Positions 1 to 8,708 of a stretch of 64,000 nt of DNA are shown in pieces. A program made the translations under genes and the position numbers. This DNA is from Marinobacter qingdaonensis (GTDB taxonomy: Bacteria > Pseudomonadota > Gammaproteobacteria > Pseudomonadales > Oleiphilaceae), in assembly GCF_034555935.1 (NCBI RefSeq), contig NZ_JAYDCJ010000003.1, positions 372,001-436,000 on the forward strand, written 5' to 3'. The first letter of the stretch is position 1, and every line of letters starts with the position of its first letter. The notes below the pieces were generated by a model. That model did no database searches. It had not been told where the DNA came from and worked only from the letters and a program-made list of their open reading frames with translations.

Positions 1-711
1 GTCGCTGGCCAGGAACAGGATGGCGGCGGCGATTTCCTCGGGGTCACCGTAACGGCGCAGCTCACAGCGGGAGCCCAGTTTGTGGGCCTTCTCATGGGCG
101 CGGGCGTAATCGAACACCGCCCGGGTCATGCCGGATTCCACCAGGCCGGGGCAAACCGCGTTGACCCGAACATTGTCAGCGCCAAGATCGCAGGCGGCGG
201 TCATGGTCAGATTGACCACGCCGGCCTTGGACGCGCTGTAGGCGTTGCCGCCGGCGCCCGAGCGCAAGCCGGCCACCGAGGCGGTATTGACGATGGCGCC
301 GAGCTTGCGGCCCTGCATGTGGGGCGCCACGTGCTTGATCAGCAACATGCTGCCGACCAGGTTCACCGACAGCACCTGCTGCCATTCGGCTCGGTCGTTC
401 TCGGTCACCGGCGGGTGACTGCCGCCGGCGCTGGCAATGCCGGCGATATTGCAGAGCACATCGATCTTGCCGAACTGGTCCAGGGTGTCGGCAACCAGGG
501 CCTGGACCTGATCCTCCTCGGCCACGTCCATCACCCGGCGCAGGAACTGCGCGCCCTCCGGCAGGCTGTTTTCGGTTTCCACCAGGCCAGCCTCGGCGAC
601 GTCCGCCAGCACCACGCGGGCGCCCTCCCGGGCCAACCGCAAGGCCGTGGCCCGGCCAATGCCGCTGCCGGCACCGGTAACAATGGCAACCCGATTGTCG
701 AATCGCGCCAT
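1..711 (-). CDS. SDR family NAD(P)-dependent oxidoreductase (3' end outside window)
   Basis: Short-chain dehydrogenase/reductase. The N-terminus carries the Rossmann cofactor motif TGAGSGIG (about residues 12-19), followed by an NIAG segment, an ASVAG strand and the catalytic YSASK. About 237 residues are visible and the frame runs off the left edge, so the C-terminal substrate-binding end is missing. The ATG at 711 has an AAGGAG ribosome site about 8 bases upstream. It is divergent from the acyl-CoA ligase at 855 with 143 bp between them. With the ligase, a crotonase-like enzyme and a TRAP importer next door, it may oxidise a hydroxyacyl intermediate, but the substrate cannot be read from the sequence. 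Confidence 0.9.
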   Translation of the reverse strand, partial: MARFDNRVAIVTGAGSGIGRATALRLAREGARVVLADVAEAGLVETENSLPEGAQFLRRVMDVAEEDQVQALVADTLDQFGKIDVLCNIAGIASAGGSHPPVTENDRAEWQQVLSVNLVGSMLLIKHVAPHMQGRKLGAIVNTASVAGLRSGAGGNAYSASKAGVVNLTMTAACDLGADNVRVNAVCPGLVESGMTRAVFDYARAHEKAHKLGSRCELRRYGDPEEIAAAILFLASD

Positions 712-854
712 GCCCTTGGCTCCTTATGTTGTGCTTGTTGTTGTCTTGGCAAATCTTAGTTTCCACATAATTTGTCACGGCTTCCGGTTTTGAGTCAATA
801 TATTCGAAAAGTAATTTCACTAGATAAAACACAACAGCACCGGAGTGGCCAAAA

Positions 855-2459
855 ATGAAAAACAATATGAACGAAATGTCCGTGCACGCGCCCCTGATCC
901 CGGGCGAGACCTTTGACGCCATTGGACACCAGATCCAGCGTCACGCCACCGAACGCGGCGACCACCCGGCCCTGATCACCGCACAGGAGCAGGTGTCCTG
1001 GGCCGACCTGCTCGAGCGGGTCAACCGGATTGCCAACCGGCTCCGGGCGGCCGGCCTGTCCCGGGGCGATACGGTGGCAGCGCTGTCGGAGAACAGCGTG
1101 GACTACGTGGCCCTGTACCTGGGCACCCTGGTGGCCGGCGGCTGCATGGTGCCGCTGTCGGGCATGGCCAGCGCCGAGTCCCTGGTGCTGATGCTGGAGG
1201 ACAGCGGGGCCCGGTTCCTGTTCGTGTCGCCGAAACACCAGCCCCTGCTGGCGGAAGTGCGGCCGGGCCTGCGCAGCCTGGGCGCCGATCGCATCCTGGC
1301 CCTGGCAGACCAGGACGCCGGCATTGGCCAACCGCTGGCCCAGTGGCTGGGCGACGTGTCCGCCGAGCCCCAACCGGCCGAGGTCAGCCTCGACGACCCG
1401 TTCAACATCATCTACAGCTCCGGCACCACCGGCACCCCCAAGGGCATCCTGCACGACTACCGCTTCCGCCAGCGCCAGATGGTGCGCATGAGCCGGTTCG
1501 GGCTGGATGGTGACGCCATCAACCTGGTGTCCACGCCGCTCTACTCCAACACCACCCTGGTGTCAGCGCTGCCGACGGTGTTCTTTGGCGGCACTCTGGT
1601 GCTGATGCCCAAGTTCAACACCCAGGGCTTCCTGGAACTGGCCGAGCGCCACCGGGTCACCCACGCCATGCTGGTGCCGGTCCAGTACCAGCGCATTCTG
1701 GCCGAGCCGGATTTCGAGAAATTCGATCTGTCCAGTTTCAAGCTCAAGCTGTCCACCAGTGCGCCCCTGCGAGCCGAGGTGATCGCCGACGCCATGGCCC
1801 GTTGGCCCGGCAATCTGCGGGAGGTCTACGGCCTGACCGAAGGCGGCATTTCCACCTCGCTGGATTGCGCCGCCCACCCGGACAAATGGGGCTCGGTCGG
1901 GCTGCCCACCGAGGGTGCCCAGGTCAAGGTCATCGACGAGCAGGGGCAGGAACTGCCGCAAGGCGAGATTGGTGAAATCGTGGGCCGGGCGATTTCCATG
2001 ATGCGCGGGTACGTCAACCGGCCGGAGCAGACCGACGAGATGCTCTGGACCAGCCCCGAGGGCGAGGTGTTCTACCGCAGTGGCGACATGGGCCGGATCG
2101 ATGCGGACGGTTTCGTCTACATCCTCGACCGACGCAAGGACATGATCATTTCCGGGGGCTTCAACATCTACGCGGTGGATCTGGAGCAGGCCCTGCTGGC
2201 CCATCCGGCGGTGGCAGACGTCGCGGTCATCGGCATCCCGAGCGAGCACTGGGGCGAGACGCCCCTGGGTTTGGTGGTGCGCAAGCCCGGGCACAGCGAC
2301 ACCGAGGCCGCCATTCTCGACTGGGCCAACAACCAACTGGGCAAATCCCAGCGCCTGGCCGGGGTGGAGTTCCGGGATCAGCTGCCCCGCTCCACCATTG
2401 GCAAGGTGCTCAAGCGCGAGCTGCGCGCGCCCTACTGGGCCGAGCGCGCGCAGGCCTGA
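855..2459 (+). CDS. Acyl-CoA synthetase (class I adenylate-forming, AMP-binding)
   Basis: A 534-residue acyl/aryl-CoA ligase that activates a carboxylic acid through an acyl-adenylate to the CoA thioester. Family motifs in order are the phosphate loop YSSGTTGTPKG (about residues 187-197), YGLTEGG (near 325), YRSGDMG (near 410), the hinge DRRKDMIISGG (near 428) and a C-terminal GKVLKREL holding the catalytic lysine. No transmembrane segment is apparent. The 3' end lies only 3 bp from the convergent crotonase gene. A TRAP importer follows, so the substrate may be an imported organic acid (inference). Fatty versus aromatic acid cannot be decided here. Confidence 0.9.
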   Translation: MKNNMNEMSVHAPLIPGETFDAIGHQIQRHATERGDHPALITAQEQVSWADLLERVNRIANRLRAAGLSRGDTVAALSENSVDYVALYLGTLVAGGCMVPLSGMASAESLVLMLEDSGARFLFVSPKHQPLLAEVRPGLRSLGADRILALADQDAGIGQPLAQWLGDVSAEPQPAEVSLDDPFNIIYSSGTTGTPKGILHDYRFRQRQMVRMSRFGLDGDAINLVSTPLYSNTTLVSALPTVFFGGTLVLMPKFNTQGFLELAERHRVTHAMLVPVQYQRILAEPDFEKFDLSSFKLKLSTSAPLRAEVIADAMARWPGNLREVYGLTEGGISTSLDCAAHPDKWGSVGLPTEGAQVKVIDEQGQELPQGEIGEIVGRAISMMRGYVNRPEQTDEMLWTSPEGEVFYRSGDMGRIDADGFVYILDRRKDMIISGGFNIYAVDLEQALLAHPAVADVAVIGIPSEHWGETPLGLVVRKPGHSDTEAAILDWANNQLGKSQRLAGVEFRDQLPRSTIGKVLKRELRAPYWAERAQA

Positions 2460-2462
2460 GCC

Positions 2463-3203
2463 TCAGCGCCGGGCCAGCCGGTCCAGCGCGGACTGACAGT
2501 CCTCGGAGCGGAGCCGGGCGGAGAACACCTCCCGCTCCCGCTCCAGGGCCTGCTCCACCTGCGCCCGCCAGGGCGCGCGAATCAACCGCTTGCTGGCGCG
2601 CAACGCCTCCCGGGGCTTGCCCGCCAGCCGCTCGGCCTGGGCCAGGGCCTCGGTCAGGGCGTCGCCGTCAGCCACCGCCTTGCTTGCCAGGCCACAGTCC
2701 CGGGCCTGCTCGCCGCTCAGCACCTCCCCAAACAGCAACAGATCGGCCGCCCGCCGGCTGCCCAGGTGCAGCGGCATGGTCACAGTCGAGGCCGCCTCCG
2801 GCACCAGTCCCAGATCCACGAATGCGGTCTTGAAGGTCGCACTGCGACCGGTGATCACCGAGTCACAGTGCAGCAGCAGGGTGGTGCCAATACCGATGGC
2901 CAGGCCCTCCACCGCGACAATGACCGGGGTGTCGCAGTTCATCAGCGCCTCAATAAAAGCCAGGCCGGCGGACGGTTTCGGGTTGGCGTCGGTGGCCCGG
3001 GCCCGGAAATCGTCCAGGTCGTTGCCGGCGGTAAAGACACCGCCAACCCCACTCAGGACAATGGCGTGTATCGACTCGTCGCCGTTGGCCCGGGTCACTT
3101 CCGCGGCCAGGCTCTGGTACATGTCACGGGTCAGGGCGTTCTTTTTCTCGGGCCGGTTGATGGTCAGCTGCAACACCGCGCCAGACTGCTGAATATCAAT
3201 CAT
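2463..3203 (-). CDS. Enoyl-CoA hydratase/isomerase family protein (isomerase-like active site)
   Basis: Crotonase-fold protein of 246 residues. The open frame extends upstream, but the start at MIDIQQSG (3203) fits the family N-terminus and has an AGGATAG-like ribosome site. The oxyanion-hole region (VEGLAIGIG) is followed by TTLLLHCD, where hydratases normally carry the first catalytic glutamate. The second glutamate is kept (GLVPEAAST). A single glutamate is typical of delta3,delta2-enoyl-CoA isomerases, so isomerase activity is at least as likely as hydratase. It is convergent with the CoA ligase and divergent from the TRAP operon. The assignment to family is firm; the reaction is inferred. 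Confidence 0.88.
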   Translation of the reverse strand: MIDIQQSGAVLQLTINRPEKKNALTRDMYQSLAAEVTRANGDESIHAIVLSGVGGVFTAGNDLDDFRARATDANPKPSAGLAFIEALMNCDTPVIVAVEGLAIGIGTTLLLHCDSVITGRSATFKTAFVDLGLVPEAASTVTMPLHLGSRRAADLLLFGEVLSGEQARDCGLASKAVADGDALTEALAQAERLAGKPREALRASKRLIRAPWRAQVEQALEREREVFSARLRSEDCQSALDRLARR

Positions 3204-3252
3204 TGGACTATCCTGTCGGAACGTTAATCGGAAACTGTGTCCAATCATCCTA

Positions 3253-3280
3253 TTGCAAAAGACCAATCTTGTGATAGATT
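3253..3280 (+). promoter_or_regulatory. Possible sigma-70 promoter for the TRAP operon
   Basis: TTGCAA (3253-3258) and TAGATT (3275-3280) are separated by 16 bp, each matching 4 of 6 consensus bases, about 85 bp before dctP. It lies upstream of the preferred crotonase start. Weak, sequence-only call. Confidence 0.3.
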
Positions 3281-3364
3281 CAGAGAACACAAATTCACCC
3301 TGCAGTCATTAGTTCTGCACAGTGAAACAACAACAAAACGAACACAACAATCAAGAGGTCCGCC

Positions 3365-4411
3365 ATGAACCTGTTCGCGAACGCACGCAAGTCTCTGACC
3401 GTCTACGCCTCGGCCCTGGCCCTGGGTGTCTCCGCGGCCATGAGCGCGGCTCCGGTCGCCGCCCAGGACACCGTCACCTGGAAAGTACAGTCACACTGGC
3501 CCGGCTCCAGCAGCTCCTACACCGACAGCCTGGTGCGCCTGCAGCGGGTTCTGGATGAGCGCACCGATGGTCGTCTGCAACTGAAGCTGTACGAGGCCGG
3601 CGCCCTGTTCAAGGCCAAGGAAACCTTCAACGCGGTCAGCCGCGGCATCCTGGAAATGGGCACCATCTCCCCCGCCTACGCCCAGGACAAGGTGTCCCTG
3701 GCCGGTATCGCTTCCGGCCTGCCGTTCGCCTTCCGCAACGTCTGGGAAGCAGCCTACTTCCACCAGAACATGGGCTTTGAGCAGATGCTCCGGGATGAGG
3801 CCGCCGAGCATGGCGTCTACTGGGCCACCGACAAGGTCTATCCGACCGAGATGGTGGTCAAGGAGCCGATCAACACCTGGGACGACTTCACCAGCCTGAA
3901 GATCCGCTCCTCCGGCGCCCTGCAGACCTTCCTGACCGAGGCCGGTGCGGCCGCCTCCTACATCCCGGGCAGCGAACTCTACTCGGCCCTGGACTCCGGC
4001 ATTGTCGACGGTGCCCACTGGGGTGCGTCCCAGGGTGCCTCCAGCATGGGTCTGTATGAAGTGGCCAAGCACCATGTCCAGCCGGCGCTGAACATCGCCG
4101 GTACCGACGTCATCATCGTCAGCCAGAAGGCGCTGAACAAGCTGCCCGAGGACATGCAGAAGATCGTCAAGGACGCCCTGGCCGAGCAGTTCTGGGTCCG
4201 CACCAACGAATACCAGTACAAGGAGCGCATCACCCTGGCCAAGGCCATCGCCGAGCAGGGCGTGCAGGTCAACGTGCTGCCGGACGAGGTCCAGGACAAG
4301 CTGGTGCAGACCGCCCAGAAAATGTGGGATGAGGAAGCCAAGCGCGGCGACAACGCCAAGAAGGCGCTGGCGATGCTGAAAGACTACCTGGCGGAACTGG
4401 GCTACCTCTAA
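3365..4411 (+). CDS. dctP: TRAP transporter substrate-binding protein DctP
   Basis: Periplasmic solute-binding subunit of a tripartite ATP-independent transporter, 348 residues, the usual size. A signal peptide covers about residues 1-33, ending before AQDTVTWKVQ. The middle region SLKIRSSGALQTFLTEAGA is the DctP-type ligand-binding segment with the conserved arginine that usually binds the substrate carboxylate. It is the first gene of a dctP-dctQ-dctM operon. A hairpin-terminator between dctP and dctQ would make the binding protein more abundant than the membrane subunits. The substrate is probably an organic acid; neighbouring CoA ligase and crotonase genes suggest that it is channelled into CoA-dependent catabolism (inference). 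Confidence 0.93.
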   Translation: MNLFANARKSLTVYASALALGVSAAMSAAPVAAQDTVTWKVQSHWPGSSSSYTDSLVRLQRVLDERTDGRLQLKLYEAGALFKAKETFNAVSRGILEMGTISPAYAQDKVSLAGIASGLPFAFRNVWEAAYFHQNMGFEQMLRDEAAEHGVYWATDKVYPTEMVVKEPINTWDDFTSLKIRSSGALQTFLTEAGAAASYIPGSELYSALDSGIVDGAHWGASQGASSMGLYEVAKHHVQPALNIAGTDVIIVSQKALNKLPEDMQKIVKDALAEQFWVRTNEYQYKERITLAKAIAEQGVQVNVLPDEVQDKLVQTAQKMWDEEAKRGDNAKKALAMLKDYLAELGYL

Positions 4412-4436
4412 TCGCCCGCCATCCCGTCCCAACGAA

Positions 4437-4465
4437 GGCCGGAGCATTGCGTCTCCGGCCTTTTT
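4437..4465 (+). terminator. Hairpin terminator/attenuator between dctP and dctQ
   Basis: Perfect 8-bp stem GGCCGGAG/CTCCGGCC (4437-4444 with 4453-4460), an 8-base loop and TTTTT (4461-4465). Being inside the operon, it probably causes partial termination and protects the dctP message 3' end. Confidence 0.8.
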
Positions 4466-4502
4466 GCCCCGCAACACAATCACCGTCCTTCTGGAGAATG
4501 CC

Positions 4503-5048
4503 ATGAGTGTGCTGACCGCATTCATGAGAGGGGTTACCCGTCTCAACGACTTTGTCGGGCGCTGGATAGCCCTGCTCATTTTTGCGATGTTCGCGTTCCT
4601 GCTGCTGGAAGTGGGTTTCCGTTACCTGCTGAACGCCCCCACCGTGTGGACCAACGAGCTGACCCAGATGCTGTTCGGCATCTACGCGGTGATGTCCGGC
4701 GGCTACATCATGGCGCACCGGGGCCACGTCAACGTCGACCTGCTGCAGGCCCGGCTGGCGCCGCGCAAGCGCGCCGTGCTCGATATGTTCACCTCGGTGG
4801 TGTTCTTCATCTTTACCCTGGCGCTGCTGTGGTTCGGCATCGACATGGCGAGCGAATCCATCTCCGGCTGGGAAACGTCCTACTCGGCCTGGAACCCGTG
4901 GATCTGGCCGGTCAAGCTGGCCATCCCCGTGGGCACGGGCCTGCTGGTCCTGCAGGGACTGGTCAAACTGCTGGAGGACATCGCGGTGGCCTTCAACCTG
5001 GATTACTACACCCCTGAAGCGACGGAGTCGGAAGGAGAGCAGTTGTGA
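4503..5048 (+). CDS. dctQ: TRAP transporter small permease DctQ
   Basis: Four-helix small integral membrane subunit of the TRAP transporter, 181 residues from the ATG at 4503, which has a GGAG ribosome site (CTGGAGAATGCC). The open frame begins earlier at 4464, inside the terminator trailer, and that start is not credible. Hydrophobic helices are seen near residues 18-40, 50-70, 90-110 and 135-155, with the family-typical WTNEL and GHVNVDLL segments. It overlaps dctM by 4 bases (GTGA). Confidence 0.9.
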   Translation: MSVLTAFMRGVTRLNDFVGRWIALLIFAMFAFLLLEVGFRYLLNAPTVWTNELTQMLFGIYAVMSGGYIMAHRGHVNVDLLQARLAPRKRAVLDMFTSVVFFIFTLALLWFGIDMASESISGWETSYSAWNPWIWPVKLAIPVGTGLLVLQGLVKLLEDIAVAFNLDYYTPEATESEGEQL

Positions 5049-6355
5049 GTATCGAAGCCCTGACCCTGCTGTTCTTCGGCGCCCTGCTGTTCTTCCTGAT
5101 ACTGGGCCTGCCCCTAGCCTTTGTCCTGGGCGGCGTCTCGGTGGTGTTCCTGTATTTCACCTGGGGCTTTGACTCCTTCTACATGGTGGCCTCGCAAATC
5201 TGGGGCACCATGGGCAGCTTCACCCTGGTGGCCATTCCGCTGTTCGTGTTCATGGCCATGGTGCTGGAGCGCACCGGCGTGGCCCGGGATCTGTACCGGA
5301 TGATGCACCTGTGGTGTGGCGGCCTGCGCGGCGGCCTGGCCCTGGGCACCCTGGGGATCTGTGCGGTGTTCGCCGCCATGGTCGGCATCAGTGGCGCCGC
5401 GGTGGTGGCCATGGGCACCATCGCCCTGCCGTCGATGCTCGAGCGCGGTTACGACAAGAACATGGCCCTGGGCGTGATCAACACCGGCGGTGGCTGGGGT
5501 ATCCTGATCCCGCCCAGCATCCTGATGATCCTGTACGCCCTGATCACCGGGGTGTCGGTGGGCAAGATGTTCGCCGCCGGCATCATGCCGGGCGTGCTGC
5601 TGATGGTGCTGACCGCGATTTACATCCTGGTACGCAGCCACCTGCAGCCGGAACTGGCGCCGGCGTTGCCGAAAGAGGAGCGCGCCAGCTGGTCCGAGAA
5701 ATTCCGGGCCCTGCGGGCGGTGCTGCTGCCGATCGGCGTGGTGGTCATGGTGCTGGGCTCCATCATTGGCGGCATCACCACCCCGACCGAAGCCGCCGCC
5801 ATGGGCGTGCTGGGTGCGCTGATTTCCGCCGCCGTGTACCGGCAGTTCAAGTGGAGTGTGCTGCAGGAAGCCGCCATCCGCACCTTCAAGCTGACCGGCA
5901 TGATCATGTGGATCCTGTTTGCCGCCCACGCTTTCAGTGCCGCCTACCAGAGCATGGGCGCCCAGGAACTGATCGAGAGTATGATGGCGATGATTCCGGG
6001 CGGGCCCTGGGGCATCATCATCGCCATGATGGTGATCGTGTTCCTGCTGGCCATGGTGCTCGACCCGGTCGGCATCATGCTGATCACCCTGCCGGTGTTC
6101 ATGCCCATCGTGGAGAGCCTCGGCTTCGATCCGATCTGGTTCGGTATCCTGTTCGTGATCAACATGGAAATCGGCTACATGACGCCGCCGTTCGGCTTCA
6201 ACCTGTTCTACCTGAAAGGGATCGTGCCGCCGGGCATCACTATGGGCGACATCTACCGCTCGATCATCCCCTTTGTCCTGGTCGAGATCGTCGGGCTGGG
6301 GCTGATCATGGTGTTCCCGGAAATCGCCACCTGGCTGCCGGACCTGTTCTTCTAA
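5045..6355 (+). CDS. dctM: TRAP transporter large permease DctM
   Basis: Large cation-coupled permease subunit, 436 residues, with about 12 hydrophobic segments. Family signatures include the GAAVVAMGTIALPSML region, INTGGGWGILIPPS and the C-terminal EIGYMTPPFGFNLFYLKG. It starts with GTG overlapping the dctQ stop codon, so it is translationally coupled, and it is followed by a strong terminator. Together with dctP and dctQ it forms a complete Na+-driven high-affinity importer. Confidence 0.94.
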   Translation: MSIEALTLLFFGALLFFLILGLPLAFVLGGVSVVFLYFTWGFDSFYMVASQIWGTMGSFTLVAIPLFVFMAMVLERTGVARDLYRMMHLWCGGLRGGLALGTLGICAVFAAMVGISGAAVVAMGTIALPSMLERGYDKNMALGVINTGGGWGILIPPSILMILYALITGVSVGKMFAAGIMPGVLLMVLTAIYILVRSHLQPELAPALPKEERASWSEKFRALRAVLLPIGVVVMVLGSIIGGITTPTEAAAMGVLGALISAAVYRQFKWSVLQEAAIRTFKLTGMIMWILFAAHAFSAAYQSMGAQELIESMMAMIPGGPWGIIIAMMVIVFLLAMVLDPVGIMLITLPVFMPIVESLGFDPIWFGILFVINMEIGYMTPPFGFNLFYLKGIVPPGITMGDIYRSIIPFVLVEIVGLGLIMVFPEIATWLPDLFF

Positions 6356-6367
6356 CCCGCTCCTGAT

Positions 6368-6397
6368 CCGCCACCTGCCAGGCAGGTGGCGGTTTTT
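6368..6397 (+). terminator. Rho-independent terminator of the TRAP operon
   Basis: GC-rich inverted repeat CCGCCACCTGCC/GGCAGGTGGCGG (6368-6379 with 6381-6392), followed directly by TTTTT. It sits 13 bp after dctM. Confidence 0.88.
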
Positions 6398-6464
6398 CCC
6401 ACCAGGGATTACTCTCAAAAGACGGCCCCAGCGCAGACCGGGGCCGCCAACAAGGAGAGTTCCC

Positions 6465-7058
6465 ATGACCCAGCCCGTCCCCAGCTTGCCCAGCCTGGCC
6501 CGCGCCCTGCTGTCGGCCCTGGCTGTCACCCTGACCCTCGCCACCCTGCCGGCCCAGGCCCGGGACCTGAACGAACAGACGATCCGGGATTTTGTCGACA
6601 CCCTGGAAGCGGCGGAAAGTCTGGAACCCGAACTGGACACCCTGAGTGACGAGGTGCTCGCCGAACGCCAGGCCGAGCAGCCCGACTTCAGCCGGGTCTT
6701 TTCCGACCTGGTGGCGTCCATGCGTGGCGACCCCCTGTACGATGACCTGGAGGACATTGCCCAGGACCACGGGTTCACCGACCTGCAGGCGTGGGCCGGC
6801 ACCGGTGACCGGATTTTCCGGGCCTGGATGGCCATCGAACTGGAGCAGGAAGCCCCGACCTCGGATCAGGAGATCGCCCAGGCCCTGGCGGAAATCGAAA
6901 ACAGCCCGCACATGACCGAAGCCCAGAAGGCGCAGATGCGCGCGATGATGGAAAACGCCATGAGCGTGATGGAGAGCGCCCGCAACGCGCCGCCCGAGGA
7001 TGTGGCGGCGGTGCGCCCGCACATGGACCTGCTGCGGGAGTTCAGCGAGGCCGAGTGA
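6465..7058 (+). CDS. Small secreted hypothetical protein
   Basis: A 197-residue protein of unknown function. A clear signal peptide (about residues 1-32, hydrophobic LLSALAVTLTLATLPA then QARD) is followed by an acidic, mostly helical mature part rich in Glu, Ala and Met, with no recognisable catalytic motif. An AAGGAGAG ribosome site lies 6-7 bases before the ATG at 6465. It stands alone between two terminators, so it is probably monocistronic. A periplasmic chaperone or binding protein is possible but unsupported. Confidence 0.8.
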   Translation: MTQPVPSLPSLARALLSALAVTLTLATLPAQARDLNEQTIRDFVDTLEAAESLEPELDTLSDEVLAERQAEQPDFSRVFSDLVASMRGDPLYDDLEDIAQDHGFTDLQAWAGTGDRIFRAWMAIELEQEAPTSDQEIAQALAEIENSPHMTEAQKAQMRAMMENAMSVMESARNAPPEDVAAVRPHMDLLREFSEAE

Positions 7059-7084
7059 CCACCGGCACCGCGGTCGTCAGGCAC

Positions 7085-7120
7085 AAAAAAACCGGTCCCG
7101 GGTAACGGGACCGGTTTTTT
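7085..7120. terminator. Bidirectional terminator
   Basis: Ten-base-pair perfect stem ACCGGTCCCG/CGGGACCGGT (7091-7100 with 7106-7115), a 5-base loop, AAAAAA on the left (7085-7090) and TTTTT on the right. It serves the secreted-protein gene and the convergent symporter. Confidence 0.9.
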
Positions 7121-7144
7121 CGGTCGGCCGGAGAGCCCTGGGGG

Positions 7145-8542
7145 TCAGCCGAACAGGTTGTAGGCGAACACGATGATCACCGCCACCGGGGTGACGAACC
7201 GGATCAGACCGTACCAGAGGCTGAAGGCACCGCCGTCCAGCGCCAGATCCAGCTTCAGCGACTCCTTGGCCACGAACCAGCCCACGAAGATGGCGGTCAG
7301 CAGCCCGGACAGCGGCAGCATGATGTTGGCGGTGAAGAAGTCGAGCAGGTCGAAGATGGTCTTGCCCTCGAACCGTTCGAACATGCCCAGCGGCGCCACA
7401 TCGGCCCAGAGGTTCAGGGACAGGATCGAGGTAATGCCGAGCAGCCAGCACAGCAGACCCACCAGGATGGCGCTGCCGGTACGGGCCAGGCTGGTCTTCT
7501 CCTCGACCCATTCCACCACCGGCTCCAGCAGCGAAATGCCGGAGGTCCAGGCGGCGAACAGCAGCAGCACGAAGAACAGGGTGCCGAACAGGGTGCCCAT
7601 GGGCATGTTGCCGAAGGCCAGCGGCAGGGTCTGGAAGATCAGGCCGGGACCGGCGCCGGCCTCCAGGCCATTGGCGAACACCACCGGGAAGATGGCCAGA
7701 CCCGCCAGCAGGGCCACCACCGTATCCATGATCGCCACGCTCACCGCGGTGCGGGCGATGGACACGTCACGCCCCAGGTAGGAGCCGTAGGCCATCATGA
7801 TCGCCATACCCAGACTCAGGGTGAAAAAGGCGTGGCCGAGGGCAATCAGCACACCGCTGATGGACAGGGCGCCGAAATCCGGCGTGAACAGGAAGCTCAC
7901 CGCCTCACCAAAATGCCCGGTGGTGGCGGCGTAACCCACCGCCAGCAGCAGCAGGATGAACAGCGCCGGCATGAGGATGGTCGCCACCCGCTCCAGACCG
8001 CCCTTCAGGCCGCGGGACACCACCAGCACCACCAGCCCCATGAAGATGGTGTGCCAGATCAGCAGCTGGCCCGGGCTCGACAGCAGGCCACCGAACAGCT
8101 CGCCGATGGACTCGGCGGTGCCGCCGCTGAAGTCGCCCATGGCGGCGTGGCCGATGTAGGACGCCGACCAGCCGCCGATGACCGAGTAGAACGACAGGAT
8201 CACGAAGGCGGCGATCATGCCGACCACCGCCGAGATCCGCCACAGCGGCGAACGCAGGTTGCGCTCGGCCACCAGGCGCATGCTGGTGATCGGGTTGTGG
8301 CGGCCATTCCGGCCCAGGAACACTTCCGACATCATGATCGGAATACCGATGATCGCGATGCACAGCAGATACACCAGTACGAAGGCGCCACCGCCGTTTT
8401 CACCGGTGACGTAGGGGAACTTCCAGATATTGCCGAGACCAACGGCGGAGCCGGCGGCCGCCAGGATGAAGGCCATGCGGGACGACCAGAGCCCGCGAGC
8501 CGCTCCTGTGCCGTTGTCCGAAGCCGAAGTGGACTGAGTCAT
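7145..8542 (-). CDS. Sodium-dependent transporter, NSS/SNF family
   Basis: A 465-residue neurotransmitter:sodium-symporter family protein (LeuT fold), inner membrane, importing an amino acid or amine with Na+. The diagnostic first helix AAAGSAVGLGNIWKFPY is present near residues 29-45, as is the unwound TM6 region near ALGHAFFTLSLGMAIMMAYGSY. About 11-12 membrane segments are predicted by eye. An AGGACA ribosome site precedes the ATG. It ends at a bidirectional terminator. The substrate cannot be predicted. Confidence 0.93.
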   Translation of the reverse strand: MTQSTSASDNGTGAARGLWSSRMAFILAAAGSAVGLGNIWKFPYVTGENGGGAFVLVYLLCIAIIGIPIMMSEVFLGRNGRHNPITSMRLVAERNLRSPLWRISAVVGMIAAFVILSFYSVIGGWSASYIGHAAMGDFSGGTAESIGELFGGLLSSPGQLLIWHTIFMGLVVLVVSRGLKGGLERVATILMPALFILLLLAVGYAATTGHFGEAVSFLFTPDFGALSISGVLIALGHAFFTLSLGMAIMMAYGSYLGRDVSIARTAVSVAIMDTVVALLAGLAIFPVVFANGLEAGAGPGLIFQTLPLAFGNMPMGTLFGTLFFVLLLFAAWTSGISLLEPVVEWVEEKTSLARTGSAILVGLLCWLLGITSILSLNLWADVAPLGMFERFEGKTIFDLLDFFTANIMLPLSGLLTAIFVGWFVAKESLKLDLALDGGAFSLWYGLIRFVTPVAVIIVFAYNLFG

Positions 8543-8708
8543 GATTGTGTCCTGTGCGTTTGGCTGAGGATAAGTATAGGACCAGATCCGCCCAGGCCGG
8601 GCCCAGGCGATTGGAGCGGGATTCTGCCAGCACTGGCCGCGGGATGCCAGAGCCGGCCGGGCATCAGTCCGGGCGGAGCCGATGGCCGGTCGGAACAGGT
8701 GAGGCTAA

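Noticed and set aside
5114-6835. 573-codon minus-strand frame across dctM and the secreted-protein gene
   Set aside because: Low-complexity His/Asp/Gln composition; it spans a strong terminator and two well-supported genes on the other strand.
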